Assembly: GCF_900116365.1 (NCBI RefSeq)
Contig: NZ_FPAG01000005.1
Location: 62,001-126,000 of the forward strand
Origin: Zhouia amylolytica
GTDB taxonomy: Bacteria; Bacteroidota; Bacteroidia; Flavobacteriales; Flavobacteriaceae
Length of the DNA stretch: 64,000 nucleotides
Direction: 5' to 3'
Part shown: one piece after another, positions 9,168 to 18,424 of the stretch
How positions within the stretch are numbered: the stretch's first letter is position 1
Layout of the letters: the number at the start of each line of letters is the position of its first letter
The notes under the pieces: generated by a model
Database searches by the model: none
What the model was told of the DNA's origin: nothing
The model's input: the letters and a program-made list of their open reading frames with translations, nothing else
Made by a program: the position numbers and the translations under genes

Positions 9168-11091
9168 GAGCTAAAGGGATATTTATATTGATAGTGGTTC
9201 CAGTATTAGGAATAGATTCAATTTGAATTTCACCATTGAGCGTATTAATTCTGGTTTTAATATTTGAAAGTCCTAATCCAAGATTCGCCTTGGATGGGTT
9301 AAAACCGACTCCATCATCTTCTATAATAAGGTTGAGATAATCTTCATGTACCGTTATATTGATGTTACAGTAGTTGGCCTCAGCATGTTTAAAAATATTA
9401 GTTAAAATTTCTTTTAATACAGGGTAAAGTTCGGTTTGAATGGTGTTCGAAATAAAGTTAATTTGGTTGTGCGGAAACAGGTAAAGTTCGACGATTGTTT
9501 TATTAGAATTATATTGGTCAACCAGATCTTCAAGAGATAATGTGAAGGGTTTGTCTGCAGGTTGAACGAAGAGATTCTGAGAAACCATTCTTAGTTCGTT
9601 ATAGGTGGTGTCTACATTTTTGATTATATAATTTAACTGTTCTTCTTCAGACTTCAGGTGGGTTAATTGCATTTTAATAGCCGCAAGATTTCCGCCTATA
9701 CTATCATGTAGATCTTTAGCAATTCTGCTTCGTTCTTGTTGTTGACCGTCCAATTTCGCCTGAATGCGTTCTGCCTTTTGAGTTTCTTTTAATGTAGCCA
9801 GTTGTTGATTTGCCAGTTCATCTTTTTTGTTAAGGAGGTCTTTTTGGAATTTGAGTTTTTGTTTATAAAGTAAGAACAATATGAAAATTAATATTCCCAA
9901 TACGATCAAGGAAATCAAGAGTATGTTTCGCTGTTTTATTTGAGATGCGATCAGGTCGTTTTGTGCTGCAATTTTTATTTCATTGATTTCATTGCGGTGT
10001 TTAACTTCATATACTTCAATTTGGGTTAATTTTTCTGAATTGAAGATACTGTCCTTTACAGCTTTTGCCTGATTGTTAAAGTGCCTTGCTGTACTGGAAT
10101 CCCTGATGGTTCGGGAGTATTCAACATAGATTTCAAAGAATTTTTCCCGATGCCGCAATGATCCTTTCGTCAATGTTATCGGGTTAGCCATTTCCAGGTA
10201 ATACAATGCACTTTTTAGGTCTGGTTTATTTAGGTTGATGTTCGCTAAAAGTGTGTAAACCGGTATTAAATATGGGGTCAGTTTTATATTTTCAAAATAT
10301 TCTTTTGAATTCAATAGAATCTTTTCTGCCTTTGCGAGGGAGTCTTTCAAGATTAATGCATTGGCAATATTGGTTTGATTAATCTGGTAGTTCGTTTTGT
10401 CTGTTTTGTTGGCAAAATAGGCTTCTGCCTTTCGGTAGTAATACAAGGATGAGTCGAGGTCTTTTTTAATAAGGGCATCTCCTAATCCCATATAGCAGCT
10501 GTTCTTAAAAAATGGACTAATGTTGGAGTATGACAGTGCTGTTCTAAATTGTTTTTCGGCCTGTTCTAAGTCTTTTATATACCAATAGGTATAACCGAGG
10601 TGATAGTATAACTTGCTGCGTAACTTTCCCTGATCGCCCGGAACCTTTAATAATGCATTGTAAAGTTCCTGAATCGCCTGAGGATATTTTTCTGTTTTTT
10701 TATCTACCTGGATTCCTCCTATGACAATATCGACATAGATATCCGGAAGATCCTGTATGATACCGGGGATGTAGTTAAAGATTTCTTTTGAATCTTTATA
10801 AAGTGTTGCAGCTGAATCGTACTGATTCAGTTTTTCAAATAGCTTTGCTTTTTCAGCATTGAGTATTAATTTTAAAGGAATCAGTCGTGGTATTGTATCC
10901 AGATATTTTTTGATCTCATTATAGCCGGAAATGGCTTTTGCGTATTCCTTTTGGTCTTTGTGCTGCGAAACTTCGTTCAGAATTTCTTTAATATATTTTT
11001 CTTCAAAAGTGGTGAGATCCAGGTGATAATTTTGTGCATGAACAAAAGCTGAAATGAAAAGGCAGAACGTTAATAAAATGGTTTTGTTCAT
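9160..11091 (-). CDS. TPR-containing sensor histidine kinase (HisKA_3)
   Basis: 643 aa. Signal peptide 1-19 (VHAQ), an extracytoplasmic helical TPR-like region to about 380, one membrane helix (about 389-411), a coiled coil, the HisKA_3 dimerisation helix with RSRIAKDLHDSIGG (His about 463), and a HATPase domain with DDGVGF and GLGLSNIKTR. Typical flavobacterial tetratricopeptide kinase. Operon with the response regulator. Confidence 0.92.
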   Translation of the reverse strand: MNKTILLTFCLFISAFVHAQNYHLDLTTFEEKYIKEILNEVSQHKDQKEYAKAISGYNEIKKYLDTIPRLIPLKLILNAEKAKLFEKLNQYDSAATLYKDSKEIFNYIPGIIQDLPDIYVDIVIGGIQVDKKTEKYPQAIQELYNALLKVPGDQGKLRSKLYYHLGYTYWYIKDLEQAEKQFRTALSYSNISPFFKNSCYMGLGDALIKKDLDSSLYYYRKAEAYFANKTDKTNYQINQTNIANALILKDSLAKAEKILLNSKEYFENIKLTPYLIPVYTLLANINLNKPDLKSALYYLEMANPITLTKGSLRHREKFFEIYVEYSRTIRDSSTARHFNNQAKAVKDSIFNSEKLTQIEVYEVKHRNEINEIKIAAQNDLIASQIKQRNILLISLIVLGILIFILFLLYKQKLKFQKDLLNKKDELANQQLATLKETQKAERIQAKLDGQQQERSRIAKDLHDSIGGNLAAIKMQLTHLKSEEEQLNYIIKNVDTTYNELRMVSQNLFVQPADKPFTLSLEDLVDQYNSNKTIVELYLFPHNQINFISNTIQTELYPVLKEILTNIFKHAEANYCNINITVHEDYLNLIIEDDGVGFNPSKANLGLGLSNIKTRINTLNGEIQIESIPNTGTTININIPLAHA

Positions 11092-11226
11092 GTAATTGCG
11101 GGGTGTTTAAAAACAAATGTATGAAATAATAGAAACTTAAAATTCACGGAAAACGGTGATAAATGGTTGGTTTTTATATTCTTTATTTGAATCATTTATT
11201 AATGTGTAATTCTGAAATCAAATCTT

Positions 11227-12426
11227 ATGATGAATAAAGTATTGCTATTCGTTTTTTTATATTTCCTGACTTATGGATGTGATGGAGATGATGCTATAAA
11301 TCAACCTTATGTGGCGGTGGTTCTCCCTGAATTGGTGGCCTCCGATAAGACCATAACCATTGAAGGTGAGGGGTTAGATAATAAACCGAATATAGTGTTT
11401 AACGGGAATACCATTTCCGATTTTAGGGTTAATTCGGAGCGGATTACATTCCAATTACCCGAAGGTAGTAGCAGTGGAGTTCTGGAACTAAGTCTTGAAC
11501 AAACTGATTTTTATTTTGACACCTTTATTAAGGTAGTGGATGACCGATGGGAGCAGTTACCTTCCTTACCCTTTGCCCAATTTGAAATGGTAAATTCTTT
11601 GGTTGGATATGCTACTATTGATGATGGAAGTTTGAGTAAAATAAGACTTTATAAAACAATAGATGGAGGATTGAACTGGATAGTAATTTTAGAGACAGAG
11701 GCTGCTTCGTTCTTTTTTGAGGCCTATAATTCGAACCAGCTATGGGTATATGCGGGTTCAAACCGTTTTTACAGATCAATGGATGGTGGTTTAAATTGGG
11801 ATGAAACTACAGTGCTGGATCTAAGGTATCTTGTTAAGCGTTTATTTTTTGTAAGTGACCAGGACGGTTTTTTGATTGCAGAACGAGGGGGGAACACCTA
11901 TGTGTTTAAATCTGAAGACGGCGGAGTACAATGGAAGCAGTCCATTGAAATTAATGCCTACGATTTGGATATAGTTCAGACTTCTACCAGTAGTATTCAG
12001 CTAATAGATTACAAAACCGGAACTCTTTATACAACAAGTGATTTAGGAGTTGAATGGTTTCAGGGAGCAATTGATCTGGAGTTAGGCGTGGGTGCCAAAG
12101 TTGGTTATGGCGATATAGGATATGCTTTTTGGAATGCCTCAATAAATGATAAACAATCGCTGTATATTAAAGAGAATCCGAACGATCTGTGGCAAATGGT
12201 TAGTTTACCAGAATTTATAGCGAATCAAAAAATCATTTATGTACATCTTTTTGACACCGATAATATTTATATATTAACTAAAGAGGGCGGGAATTTATAT
12301 AGCACAGACGGAGGTGTTTCATGGCAGCTATTCTTTTCGGAATCTATTCCTGTAACCGCTGTAACCGCTTTGGATGCTACGATATTTAAAATTGGTAAGG
12401 GAATATTGGAAAAACAGGAATTTTAA
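11227..12426 (+). CDS. Lipoprotein with IPT/TIG-like and BNR beta-propeller repeats
   Basis: Signal peptide with lipobox ending at TYGC. Residues about 30-100 resemble an IPT/TIG Ig-like fold. The rest has repeated SxDGGxxW units (KTIDGGLNW, RSMDGGLNW, SEDGGVQW, STDGGVSWQ), the signature of BNR/photosystem-stability-factor-like propellers. Surface-exposed function unknown. It is divergent from the kinase gene, so it could be a target or partner (inference). Confidence 0.78.
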   Translation: MMNKVLLFVFLYFLTYGCDGDDAINQPYVAVVLPELVASDKTITIEGEGLDNKPNIVFNGNTISDFRVNSERITFQLPEGSSSGVLELSLEQTDFYFDTFIKVVDDRWEQLPSLPFAQFEMVNSLVGYATIDDGSLSKIRLYKTIDGGLNWIVILETEAASFFFEAYNSNQLWVYAGSNRFYRSMDGGLNWDETTVLDLRYLVKRLFFVSDQDGFLIAERGGNTYVFKSEDGGVQWKQSIEINAYDLDIVQTSTSSIQLIDYKTGTLYTTSDLGVEWFQGAIDLELGVGAKVGYGDIGYAFWNASINDKQSLYIKENPNDLWQMVSLPEFIANQKIIYVHLFDTDNIYILTKEGGNLYSTDGGVSWQLFFSESIPVTAVTALDATIFKIGKGILEKQEF

Positions 12427-12502
12427 TTGTTTTGATTATCAGTTCGTTTGCTTTTTAGTTTTATAAAAATCCCGATTTTATTTAAAAATATTCGATTTTA
12501 TA

Positions 12503-12533
12503 TTGCTTAGTATTTGTAAGGGTTATATATTTG
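12503..12533 (+). promoter_or_regulatory. Promoter of tRNA-Arg
   Basis: TTG, 20-nt spacer, TATATTTG: an excellent TAnnTTTG -7 box about 30 nt ahead of the tRNA, with the same geometry as the tRNA-Ser promoter. Confidence 0.65.
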
Positions 12534-12564
12534 CACCGCTTTTGTAGCAAAGAATTACAAAGCT

Positions 12565-12638
12565 GGTTGCGTAGCTCAGCTGGATAGAGCATCTGCCTTC
12601 TAAGCAGACGGTCGCAGGTTCGAATCCTGCCGCAATCA
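12565..12638 (+). tRNA. tRNA-Arg (anticodon TCT)
   Basis: Acceptor GGTTGCG pairs with CGCAATC (one G-U). Anticodon stem TCTGC/GCAGA carries the loop CTTCTAA, anticodon TCT. T arm GCAGGTTCGAATCCTGC. No encoded CCA. A tyrosine integrase begins about 240 nt downstream in the same direction, the usual layout for a tRNA used as attachment site. Confidence 0.95.
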
Positions 12639-12656
12639 CTTTTTTTAAAACCAAAA

Positions 12657-12704
12657 AACAGCAAAACCTTGCAAATCAGATGATTAGCAGGGTTTTGCTG
12701 TTTT
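12657..12704 (+). terminator. Terminator-like hairpin after tRNA-Arg
   Basis: AACAGCAAAACC and GGTTTTGCTGTT form a 12-bp stem around a long loop, followed by TTTT. Confidence 0.6.
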
Positions 12705-12875
12705 AAAGACCCCATATAATTTGATATAATAAGGGTTTAAATGTCAACAAATCGGTCAACACTTTTGATTGATCAATTTTGTTGACCGAATTAGGGGTTA
12801 ATTTGTTGATATACAGAGTTATAGTTGATTTGACTTTCAAAGGATTTTAAGTTTAATTAAAAACACATTTCAACT

Positions 12876-14108
12876 ATGAAAACTTCACAAACATTTTCCA
12901 TTCTATTTTGGGTCAATGCATCCAGGGCAATCGACGGTCAGGCTAAGCTATACGCCAGAGTAACCGTAAATGGTAAAAGAGCTAATTTTAGTCTTAAAAG
13001 ACATATTAAACTATCGCTTTGGGACCCAAAAAGATCAAAACTGAAAGGTAACAGTGCTTACGCTCGTTCGGTCAACAAATACCTTGACCAAACCCATATG
13101 GAGATTTTTCAAGCCTATGAAGAGCTCAGAAAAGAAACGGATGTAATAACCGCAGATGCAATTCGGAGAAAGTATTTAAAAGAAGATCAGCAATACAAGA
13201 GCCTCGAGGAGTTGTTTGCCTATCATAACAAGATTTCGGAAAGGCAATTGCAGAAAGCCACTCTACGGCATTATAAGACCACTCAGCGTTATTTAAGAGA
13301 ATTTATCTATGAGAATAAGGGATTAAAAAATGTAGCGCTAGATCAGGTGGATTATAAATTTTTGATTGGTTTTGAACATTTTTTAAGAAACTATATTCCC
13401 ACAGACCATCAAAAGCCTATCGGGAATAATACAGTGATGCGTCATATGACCCGATTGAAGAAAATGACCAATTTGGCAATAAGGATTGAATGGTTAATGA
13501 AGGATCCTTTTCTGAATTACAAGACGAAATATCAAAAATCTGAACGGACCTATTTGAACGCCGGAGAACTTAAAATCATTGAAGAAAAGTCTTTAAGTAT
13601 TGGGAGACTAGAATATGTACGAGATTTATTTGTTTTTAGCTGCTATTCCGGGCTATCCTATATTGATATCATGCATCTAAAACAAGAGCATTTACAAATG
13701 GGTTTCGATGGCAATATTTGGATTGTCAGTAAGCGTCAAAAGTCAGGAACCACTTCTAAGGTACCATTACTAGAAAAGGCAAAAGCGATTGTCCTAAAAT
13801 ATGGAGAAGATCCAAGAGCCAGGCATGAGGGAAGGTTGTTTCACAAAATATCGAACCAGAAGTTAAATGCGTATTTAAAGGAGTTGGCTATTCTATGTGA
13901 AATAAACAAAACTCTAACCTTTCATATGGCAAGACATACTTTTGCAACCACTGTAACGCTATCGAATGGTGTACCCATTGAAACGGTTTCAAAAATGTTA
14001 GGGCATACCAAACTGGCCACCACACAAATTTATGCTCGGGTGTTAGATAAAAAGATTAGTGAGGATATGAATTCACTAGCATTGAAATTGAATAGCAATA
14101 AAGATTAA
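12876..14108 (+). CDS. Tyrosine recombinase, IntDOT-like integrase
   Basis: 410 aa. N-terminal arm-binding domain, SAM-like core-binding domain (about 100-210), then the catalytic domain. C-terminal box: HMARHTFATT, GHTKLATTQIYARV with the tyrosine nucleophile. The position where most recombinases have the first catalytic Arg (TGLRxxE) reads SGLSYID. IntDOT of CTnDOT also lacks that Arg, so this fits the Bacteroidota conjugative-transposon lineage and need not mean inactivity. Its place directly after tRNA-Arg suggests it integrates the island there. Confidence 0.9.
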   Translation: MKTSQTFSILFWVNASRAIDGQAKLYARVTVNGKRANFSLKRHIKLSLWDPKRSKLKGNSAYARSVNKYLDQTHMEIFQAYEELRKETDVITADAIRRKYLKEDQQYKSLEELFAYHNKISERQLQKATLRHYKTTQRYLREFIYENKGLKNVALDQVDYKFLIGFEHFLRNYIPTDHQKPIGNNTVMRHMTRLKKMTNLAIRIEWLMKDPFLNYKTKYQKSERTYLNAGELKIIEEKSLSIGRLEYVRDLFVFSCYSGLSYIDIMHLKQEHLQMGFDGNIWIVSKRQKSGTTSKVPLLEKAKAIVLKYGEDPRARHEGRLFHKISNQKLNAYLKELAILCEINKTLTFHMARHTFATTVTLSNGVPIETVSKMLGHTKLATTQIYARVLDKKISEDMNSLALKLNSNKD

Positions 14109-14218
14109 CAAGGTGATTTAGTTGATCGCTTAGAAAAGTAAACAACAGAACAATGAATTACATAAAAAACAGGATCGTTTAGTAATAAGGAAGTGTTTTA
14201 GTGTTCTTTTAAGAATGA

Positions 14219-14638
14219 TTAAATACTGGTCAAGAGGAGTAATATAATAATGGCAATGCCTATTAGGCCTAGAATGATATAAACTAATTTGAGATTCCTG
14301 TAAGACCAGATCATAAGGCGTTGACTTTTGTTCAAATTGAAGAATAGATTAGGATAACTAAAATAAGGTAGTTTAAGCATATAGTTTTCAATTACGCCAT
14401 AATTCTTCTTATCATCAGAGGATAACCTGATGGGACAGAATCGTTCATTAATAATGCTTTCTTCTAGCTCATAGCGAATATTAGCTGTAGTTTTTAAGGA
14501 TTTCTCTATTACACGTTTTACATGGTATCCATGATAAATGGCAATCTTGTTTTTATCTAGCAGGATGTAAGATTGGCTTAAATCTGCATCACAGATAGCA
14601 TTTAATGTAGAATTGTCATAGGTGACTGTTATACGCAT
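14219..14638 (-). CDS. Hypothetical protein with C-terminal membrane anchor
   Basis: 139 aa from the ATG (MRITVTYDNS...); an upstream in-frame TTG adds eight residues but is less likely. Soluble N-terminal part followed by one strong hydrophobic helix at the very C-terminus (YIILGLIGIAIIILLLLTSI). Tail-anchored topology. No family recognised. Convergent with the integrase. Confidence 0.55.
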   Translation of the reverse strand: MRITVTYDNSTLNAICDADLSQSYILLDKNKIAIYHGYHVKRVIEKSLKTTANIRYELEESIINERFCPIRLSSDDKKNYGVIENYMLKLPYFSYPNLFFNLNKSQRLMIWSYRNLKLVYIILGLIGIAIIILLLLTSI

Positions 14639-14834
14639 AGATCGATTAAAAGTTGCGGGCAAATGTAATATTATATTATAAAATTCATACGATAAAGAGT
14701 TGGATTAACTATTTAAAAAATAAAAAGTATGCGATTTGATCGATGGATTAAATCAAACTTTTAGGCCTATGGATATACAATTTCACCGATCTAATCGTTA
14801 GGTTAGGGTATTTCGAAATTATAAATTAAATCTT

Positions 14835-15011
14835 ATGAAAGAACTATTAGAAAAAATTGAAGCCGAGTTAGCAAGTTTTAAAGAAGATGCTTCTTTACAA
14901 TTAGAAAAGGGAAATAAAGCGGCAGGAACCCGTGCTCGTAAATCATCCATGGAACTTGGAAAGCTTTTTAAAGAATTCAGAAAAGTATCTTTAGAAGAGT
15001 CTAAGAAATAA
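14835..15011 (+). CDS. Histone H1-like (Hc1-type) small DNA-binding protein
   Basis: 58 aa, beginning MKELLEKIEAELASFKEDAS, with a basic centre (KGNKAAGTRARKSS) and a final LFKEFRKVSLEESKK. This matches the short Hc1/histone-H1-like nucleoid proteins found in Bacteroidota. It should bind DNA non-specifically and condense it. It has its own terminator directly downstream. Whether it is host or island-encoded is unclear. Confidence 0.8.
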   Translation: MKELLEKIEAELASFKEDASLQLEKGNKAAGTRARKSSMELGKLFKEFRKVSLEESKK

Positions 15012-15024
15012 TTTTCTTATCACG

Positions 15025-15053
15025 AGAGTCAACAATTATGTTGGCTCTTTTTT
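15025..15053 (+). terminator. Terminator of the histone H1-like gene
   Basis: AGAGTCAACA, loop ATTA, TGTTGGCTCT with one G-T pair, then seven T/T-rich bases, 14 nt after the stop codon. Confidence 0.9.
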
Positions 15054-15125
15054 GAATTAATTAGATTTTAAAAAAAGGTAATCCTTCCAATACTTCAATA
15101 AAAGGCTAAATTGTGATATGTTTTT

Positions 15126-15434
15126 TTATTTATTAGAGGGCAAACAATCATCCCAAGATTCATATTCACAAATATTCAAGCCAAACTCTTTACACTTACC
15201 AACTATGGCATAATGAAGTTTCTGATCATTAAAAAGGGTAGAATCTAGTGCAATACAAATTAGACATTCATTGTTCAAAAAGTCGATAATGACTTCATTG
15301 ATCCATTCATACTTATGATCTATTATATTATCATATTTTCTGCCAATAAAAGCAGAAAGAGTACATAGAAGGTCAATTTCGAGATGGTATTTTTTCATTT
15401 TATGGAGGTTGTAAATTAAGTGAAGCTTACACAT
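15126..15434 (-). CDS. Hypothetical small protein (first cassette-like unit)
   Basis: About 102 aa from ATG (MCKLHLIYNLHKM...). I prefer this start over the internal ATG at 15398 because a diverged copy near 16.1-16.2 kb preserves the same reading frame upstream of it (CKLPFIYYLHELEGDYLKID). No domain recognised; acidic, Cys-containing and soluble. Upstream lies a GC-richer stretch (15440-15525) that could be a degenerate recombination-site palindrome. Confidence 0.55.
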   Translation of the reverse strand: MCKLHLIYNLHKMKKYHLEIDLLCTLSAFIGRKYDNIIDHKYEWINEVIIDFLNNECLICIALDSTLFNDQKLHYAIVGKCKEFGLNICEYESWDDCLPSNK

Positions 15435-15635
15435 TGGTGTTAACAATTCCGAGTGGATTGCTTCGCCAGTTCGCTACGCTCGTGTTGGACGCAGCCGAGT
15501 CCGGTATAATTCGGATATATATGAGCAGGTTTGCAAGACATTTTTGAGTACAATTGAAATTTCGGGTATTTGTTTATTATTCGTTCCAAGTCCATTTCAA
15601 TATTCACATATAAAAAAATCAGTCATTTCAATTTG

Positions 15636-15812
15636 TCATTTTGATTGCTTTTTCGATCTCTTTTTAATATAAAAGTATGCTTCATGGACTATAAGAACTA
15701 TTATTGAAATCACTAAAATCAGTTTTCTGTGAGGAATTTCAACTTTGAATATTATAGCCAAGAAGACTATGATAAGAATTATATAAATAGAGTAACTTAA
15801 GAAACTTTTCAT
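15636..15812 (-). CDS. Small two-helix membrane protein
   Basis: 58 aa: MKSFLSYSIYIILIIVFLAI..., a second hydrophobic segment RKLILVISIIVLIVHEAYF, and a basic tail KKRSKKQSK. An uninterrupted frame of this composition with an ATG and two membrane helices is unlikely by chance in this spacer, but no homologue could be checked. Confidence 0.5.
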   Translation of the reverse strand: MKSFLSYSIYIILIIVFLAIIFKVEIPHRKLILVISIIVLIVHEAYFYIKKRSKKQSK

Positions 15813-16104
15813 ATCTTTTTTATATTACAATAATTTAATAAATGCAGAATACTACATTTCAGATAGATTTAACTTTTAAACTGTCATATTTATAGGAAAG
15901 TCTAAACATATAGCGCTTATATATTTTTAATGATTATTAGATTTATTCCCTGTGGTTATTACAAAACTCTAGAATTAATAAGCTATCGTTTTTGTAAAAA
16001 AATCGATGTAATTGTGCTCTAAAATAGTTGAAATTTCCTAAATTAAAAATGGTAAATCTGTTAAAATGTAAAAAATACTAACTTAATAAGGATAACGCTT
16101 TTGG

Positions 16105-16204
16105 TTATGAATAATCACTACTTATAAAAGCAGTTAGAGTACACAGAATGTCAATTTTAAGGTAGTCTCCTTCCAATTCATGAAGGTAATAAATAAAGGG
16201 AAGC
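16105..16204 (-). pseudogene. Truncated duplicate of the 15.1-kb small gene
   Basis: Minus-strand translation reads KLPFIYYLHELEGDYLKIDI then LCTLTAFIS and a stop, closely paralleling KLHLIYNLHKMKKYHLEIDL / LCTLSAFIG of the 15,126-15,434 gene. The similarity begins at the TGTAAGCTT that contains the stop codon of the DUF2971 gene, so that gene appears joined onto a second copy of the small gene's 5' end. The flanking stretches 15,813-16,104 show no further gene. Confidence 0.65.
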
Positions 16205-17554
16205 TTACAGTTGTAGGTAGTTATTTCTATTAAAAGGTTTTATTGTTCTAAATATTCCGTCATTGGAACAAAAATTTAATTTTCCATCATTACTCACTGT
16301 ATAATACTCACCATGAATATTTGGTTCGCAATCATCGTATCTATAATCGCCATTCAGTCTTGTAGATGTAACTTTAGTAGAAAACTTACTTCCATCATGA
16401 TAAATAGTTTCGAAAAATAACTCTCTATTTTTCTCTATAAGAATAATTCCACTGCTAACATATGGTGTTTCATCAATCCACTTTCCCAAGCTTTTTCTTT
16501 TATCATTAGTCAAGATATCTACAAGGGACATTTCTTGCTCAAGGGTTAGTCCGTTTATTTTAGATTCTAATTTGTCTTTTTCATAAGTGCTAATAGCCCA
16601 ATATCCTTCTCCTTTTGAACCATCCTTTATTGTATATGAAACAAATAATCTTTCAACTTTCCTGAATATATCCTTTTTTAGTAGCTGAGCAATCCAATCT
16701 AATTGTTTTTTATTCACTTTGGACTCTAACTCTATTTCTACAATTCCTTTTTTATCTCTAATATAGAGTTTACTATTAATAACGAATTTGATTGGTTTGC
16801 CTTTAGTTACTTCTTTAGGTATTTCCTTTAGGTATGTATGTTTTTCTTTAGTTAAATCATTTATTTTAACCGCATCAAATTCATAAGAATTATGTTTTTG
16901 GATTATTTGATAAAATTGAACATTCCTCCCTTTTAATCTATCAATCATTAATTCTTTTTCCTTTTCGTTCATATTTAAGCCAAAATATATTGACTTCAAA
17001 CAACTTGGTTCATAAGGGTGTTCTCCGTAAAAGCCAGTAACAATTCTATGTTCTTGTTCGTACTGCCACCTTTTAGATTTGTAACCAGCTAATTTCTGTA
17101 CGATTTGTTCTGATTTAGTGTTATTTATATCTCGTATTCCGTATTCTGGTGGTTTCTTGTTATAGATAACAGGAAATGAAAAGGTTTCAAAGGATTTGTA
17201 ACTATTTGCTAATAATTCCAAATCATATTCGATACAAAAACCTCTATGGCTATCTGCGTAATGTGCCCAAAGTAATTCGTCTTTAAAAGTTTTAGACAAA
17301 GAGTATATTCCTATTGCTTTTTTTTTGACATCAAATAGATTGTGAAGAGCTTTTTCGACTTCTGTAAACTGTTCCGAATTTTCTTTGCCAAATAGTTTAG
17401 CAAAGGTTCTAGATTGAACTTTGAAAGGGTCAGTATTTATTAAAGTTTCACAAGGGTCATTTAAATCATCAAATTTAGGTGCCCAATAAAAGTTTTTTTC
17501 AAGAGAGTCTAAATCTCGTTCAAAACTTCCTCCTCTGTATTTAAAGACTCTCAT
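16205..17554 (-). CDS. DUF2971 domain protein with long C-terminal extension
   Basis: 449 aa. The N-terminal ~230 residues show DUF2971 features: FKYRGG, FYWAPKFDDLNDPCE, LWAHYADSHRGFCIEYD, and YKSKRWQYEQEHRIV. Residues about 235-449 form an unrecognised extension with repeated short beta-strand-like stretches. DUF2971 proteins are frequent in genomic islands, but their role is unknown. Upstream of the start is ACCGTTGTAGGT, the cassette-boundary core seen at other genes here. Confidence 0.75.
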   Translation of the reverse strand: MRVFKYRGGSFERDLDSLEKNFYWAPKFDDLNDPCETLINTDPFKVQSRTFAKLFGKENSEQFTEVEKALHNLFDVKKKAIGIYSLSKTFKDELLWAHYADSHRGFCIEYDLELLANSYKSFETFSFPVIYNKKPPEYGIRDINNTKSEQIVQKLAGYKSKRWQYEQEHRIVTGFYGEHPYEPSCLKSIYFGLNMNEKEKELMIDRLKGRNVQFYQIIQKHNSYEFDAVKINDLTKEKHTYLKEIPKEVTKGKPIKFVINSKLYIRDKKGIVEIELESKVNKKQLDWIAQLLKKDIFRKVERLFVSYTIKDGSKGEGYWAISTYEKDKLESKINGLTLEQEMSLVDILTNDKRKSLGKWIDETPYVSSGIILIEKNRELFFETIYHDGSKFSTKVTSTRLNGDYRYDDCEPNIHGEYYTVSNDGKLNFCSNDGIFRTIKPFNRNNYLQL

Positions 17555-17560
17555 TTTCTA

Positions 17561-17580
17561 TAATTACCTACAACGGTTAT
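17561..17580 (-). repeat. attC-like half site before the DUF2971 gene
   Basis: On the coding strand the site reads ...ATAACCGTTGTAGGT. It carries the CCGTT core found before several other cassettes. The expected opposite arm is missing because the group II intron begins 8 nt away. Confidence 0.45.
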
Positions 17581-17587
17581 ATAATGT

Positions 17588-18367
17588 GTGTGCCCAGCAT
17601 GAGCATCTTTATCATATCGAAGATATGATTTTAATCTAGAGGCTGCAAGTCCCTTATGGGCAGGGGTTACCCCATGAACCATTAGCAAGTCGCAAGGTTG
17701 CTAGCTGTGAAGCTAGGAATGAAGGTTATTGCGATTGAATAATGAGCAATACTAAGCAAATTTCGGTACTGAGGAACACGAACCATATACCGAGGCTATG
17801 AGGTCGGATGAGTAGGCACATAACTGATAAGTCCAAAGTATCTTATGTAGAGAAGCACCAAAGTAGTAGATATGGTAGGAATCAAAAGAAAGAAGATGTT
17901 CTTACCTGGAGGGCGGAGCGTTAGGAAAATGTCTGGTAGACATTTTTAGCGAACGAGCCTGCTGGCGTGTGGGCACTACGTGGTGGTCTATGGGAGAAGT
18001 CAGCAGCGGTCATGGTACTCGTAGTAAACGAGGTATATTATTTTACACAGGTTTCACAAACGAGGAAGGACCGAACAATACCCCCTTTGAAATATACTTA
18101 GGAGCTGAGCTTGTGAATGGGTGTCCGAATCCCAGTTAAGTTTGGTAGCCTAAGAATAAATTAGAAGGCGGTTCAATTTGGTGTAAAGAGCGAATTGAAA
18201 GATGGTTATTGAACCGCCGTATATACACCCCGCTTGGTTTATCCTGAGCGACAGCCGAAGGGTAAGGTGATGTACTCAGAATAATGTTTTTGTTTTTATA
18301 AGTATTCGTTAATATGAATATTTGAAAGGGGTACAATGGGTTTAACATTCATGGCCGTCTACTCGAT
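17588..18367 (+). ncRNA. Group II intron, ~780 nt, no maturase ORF
   Basis: Starts with GTGTGCCCAGC, a group II 5' end of the GUGYG class, followed by domain-I-like sequence (AAGTCCCTTATGGGC, GCAAGTCGCAAGG-type elements). A GAAGGACCGAAC element typical of the region before the intron-encoded protein follows near 18,065. The 3' part has a domain-V-like GAACCGCCGTATA...GGTAAGGTGATG and ends ...CTACTCGAT, a typical group II 3' end. No reverse transcriptase ORF exists, so it is a deletion derivative that could only splice or move in trans. DVI looks degenerate. Orientation is opposite to the cassette genes. Confidence 0.7.
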
Positions 18368-18424
18368 TAGGGCATATTTTTATTCTTTTAAATCGCTAAA
18401 AAATCAAATTATAATTATTCCATC

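Noticed and set aside
12876-14108. IntI-type integron integrase for the cassette array
   Set aside because: The protein has the arm-binding and SAM-like layout of conjugative-transposon integrases and shows no IntI-specific insert; it cannot be taken as the cassette integrase.
18136-18348. 70-aa minus-strand frame
   Set aside because: Inside the group II intron on the opposite strand to its structured domains.
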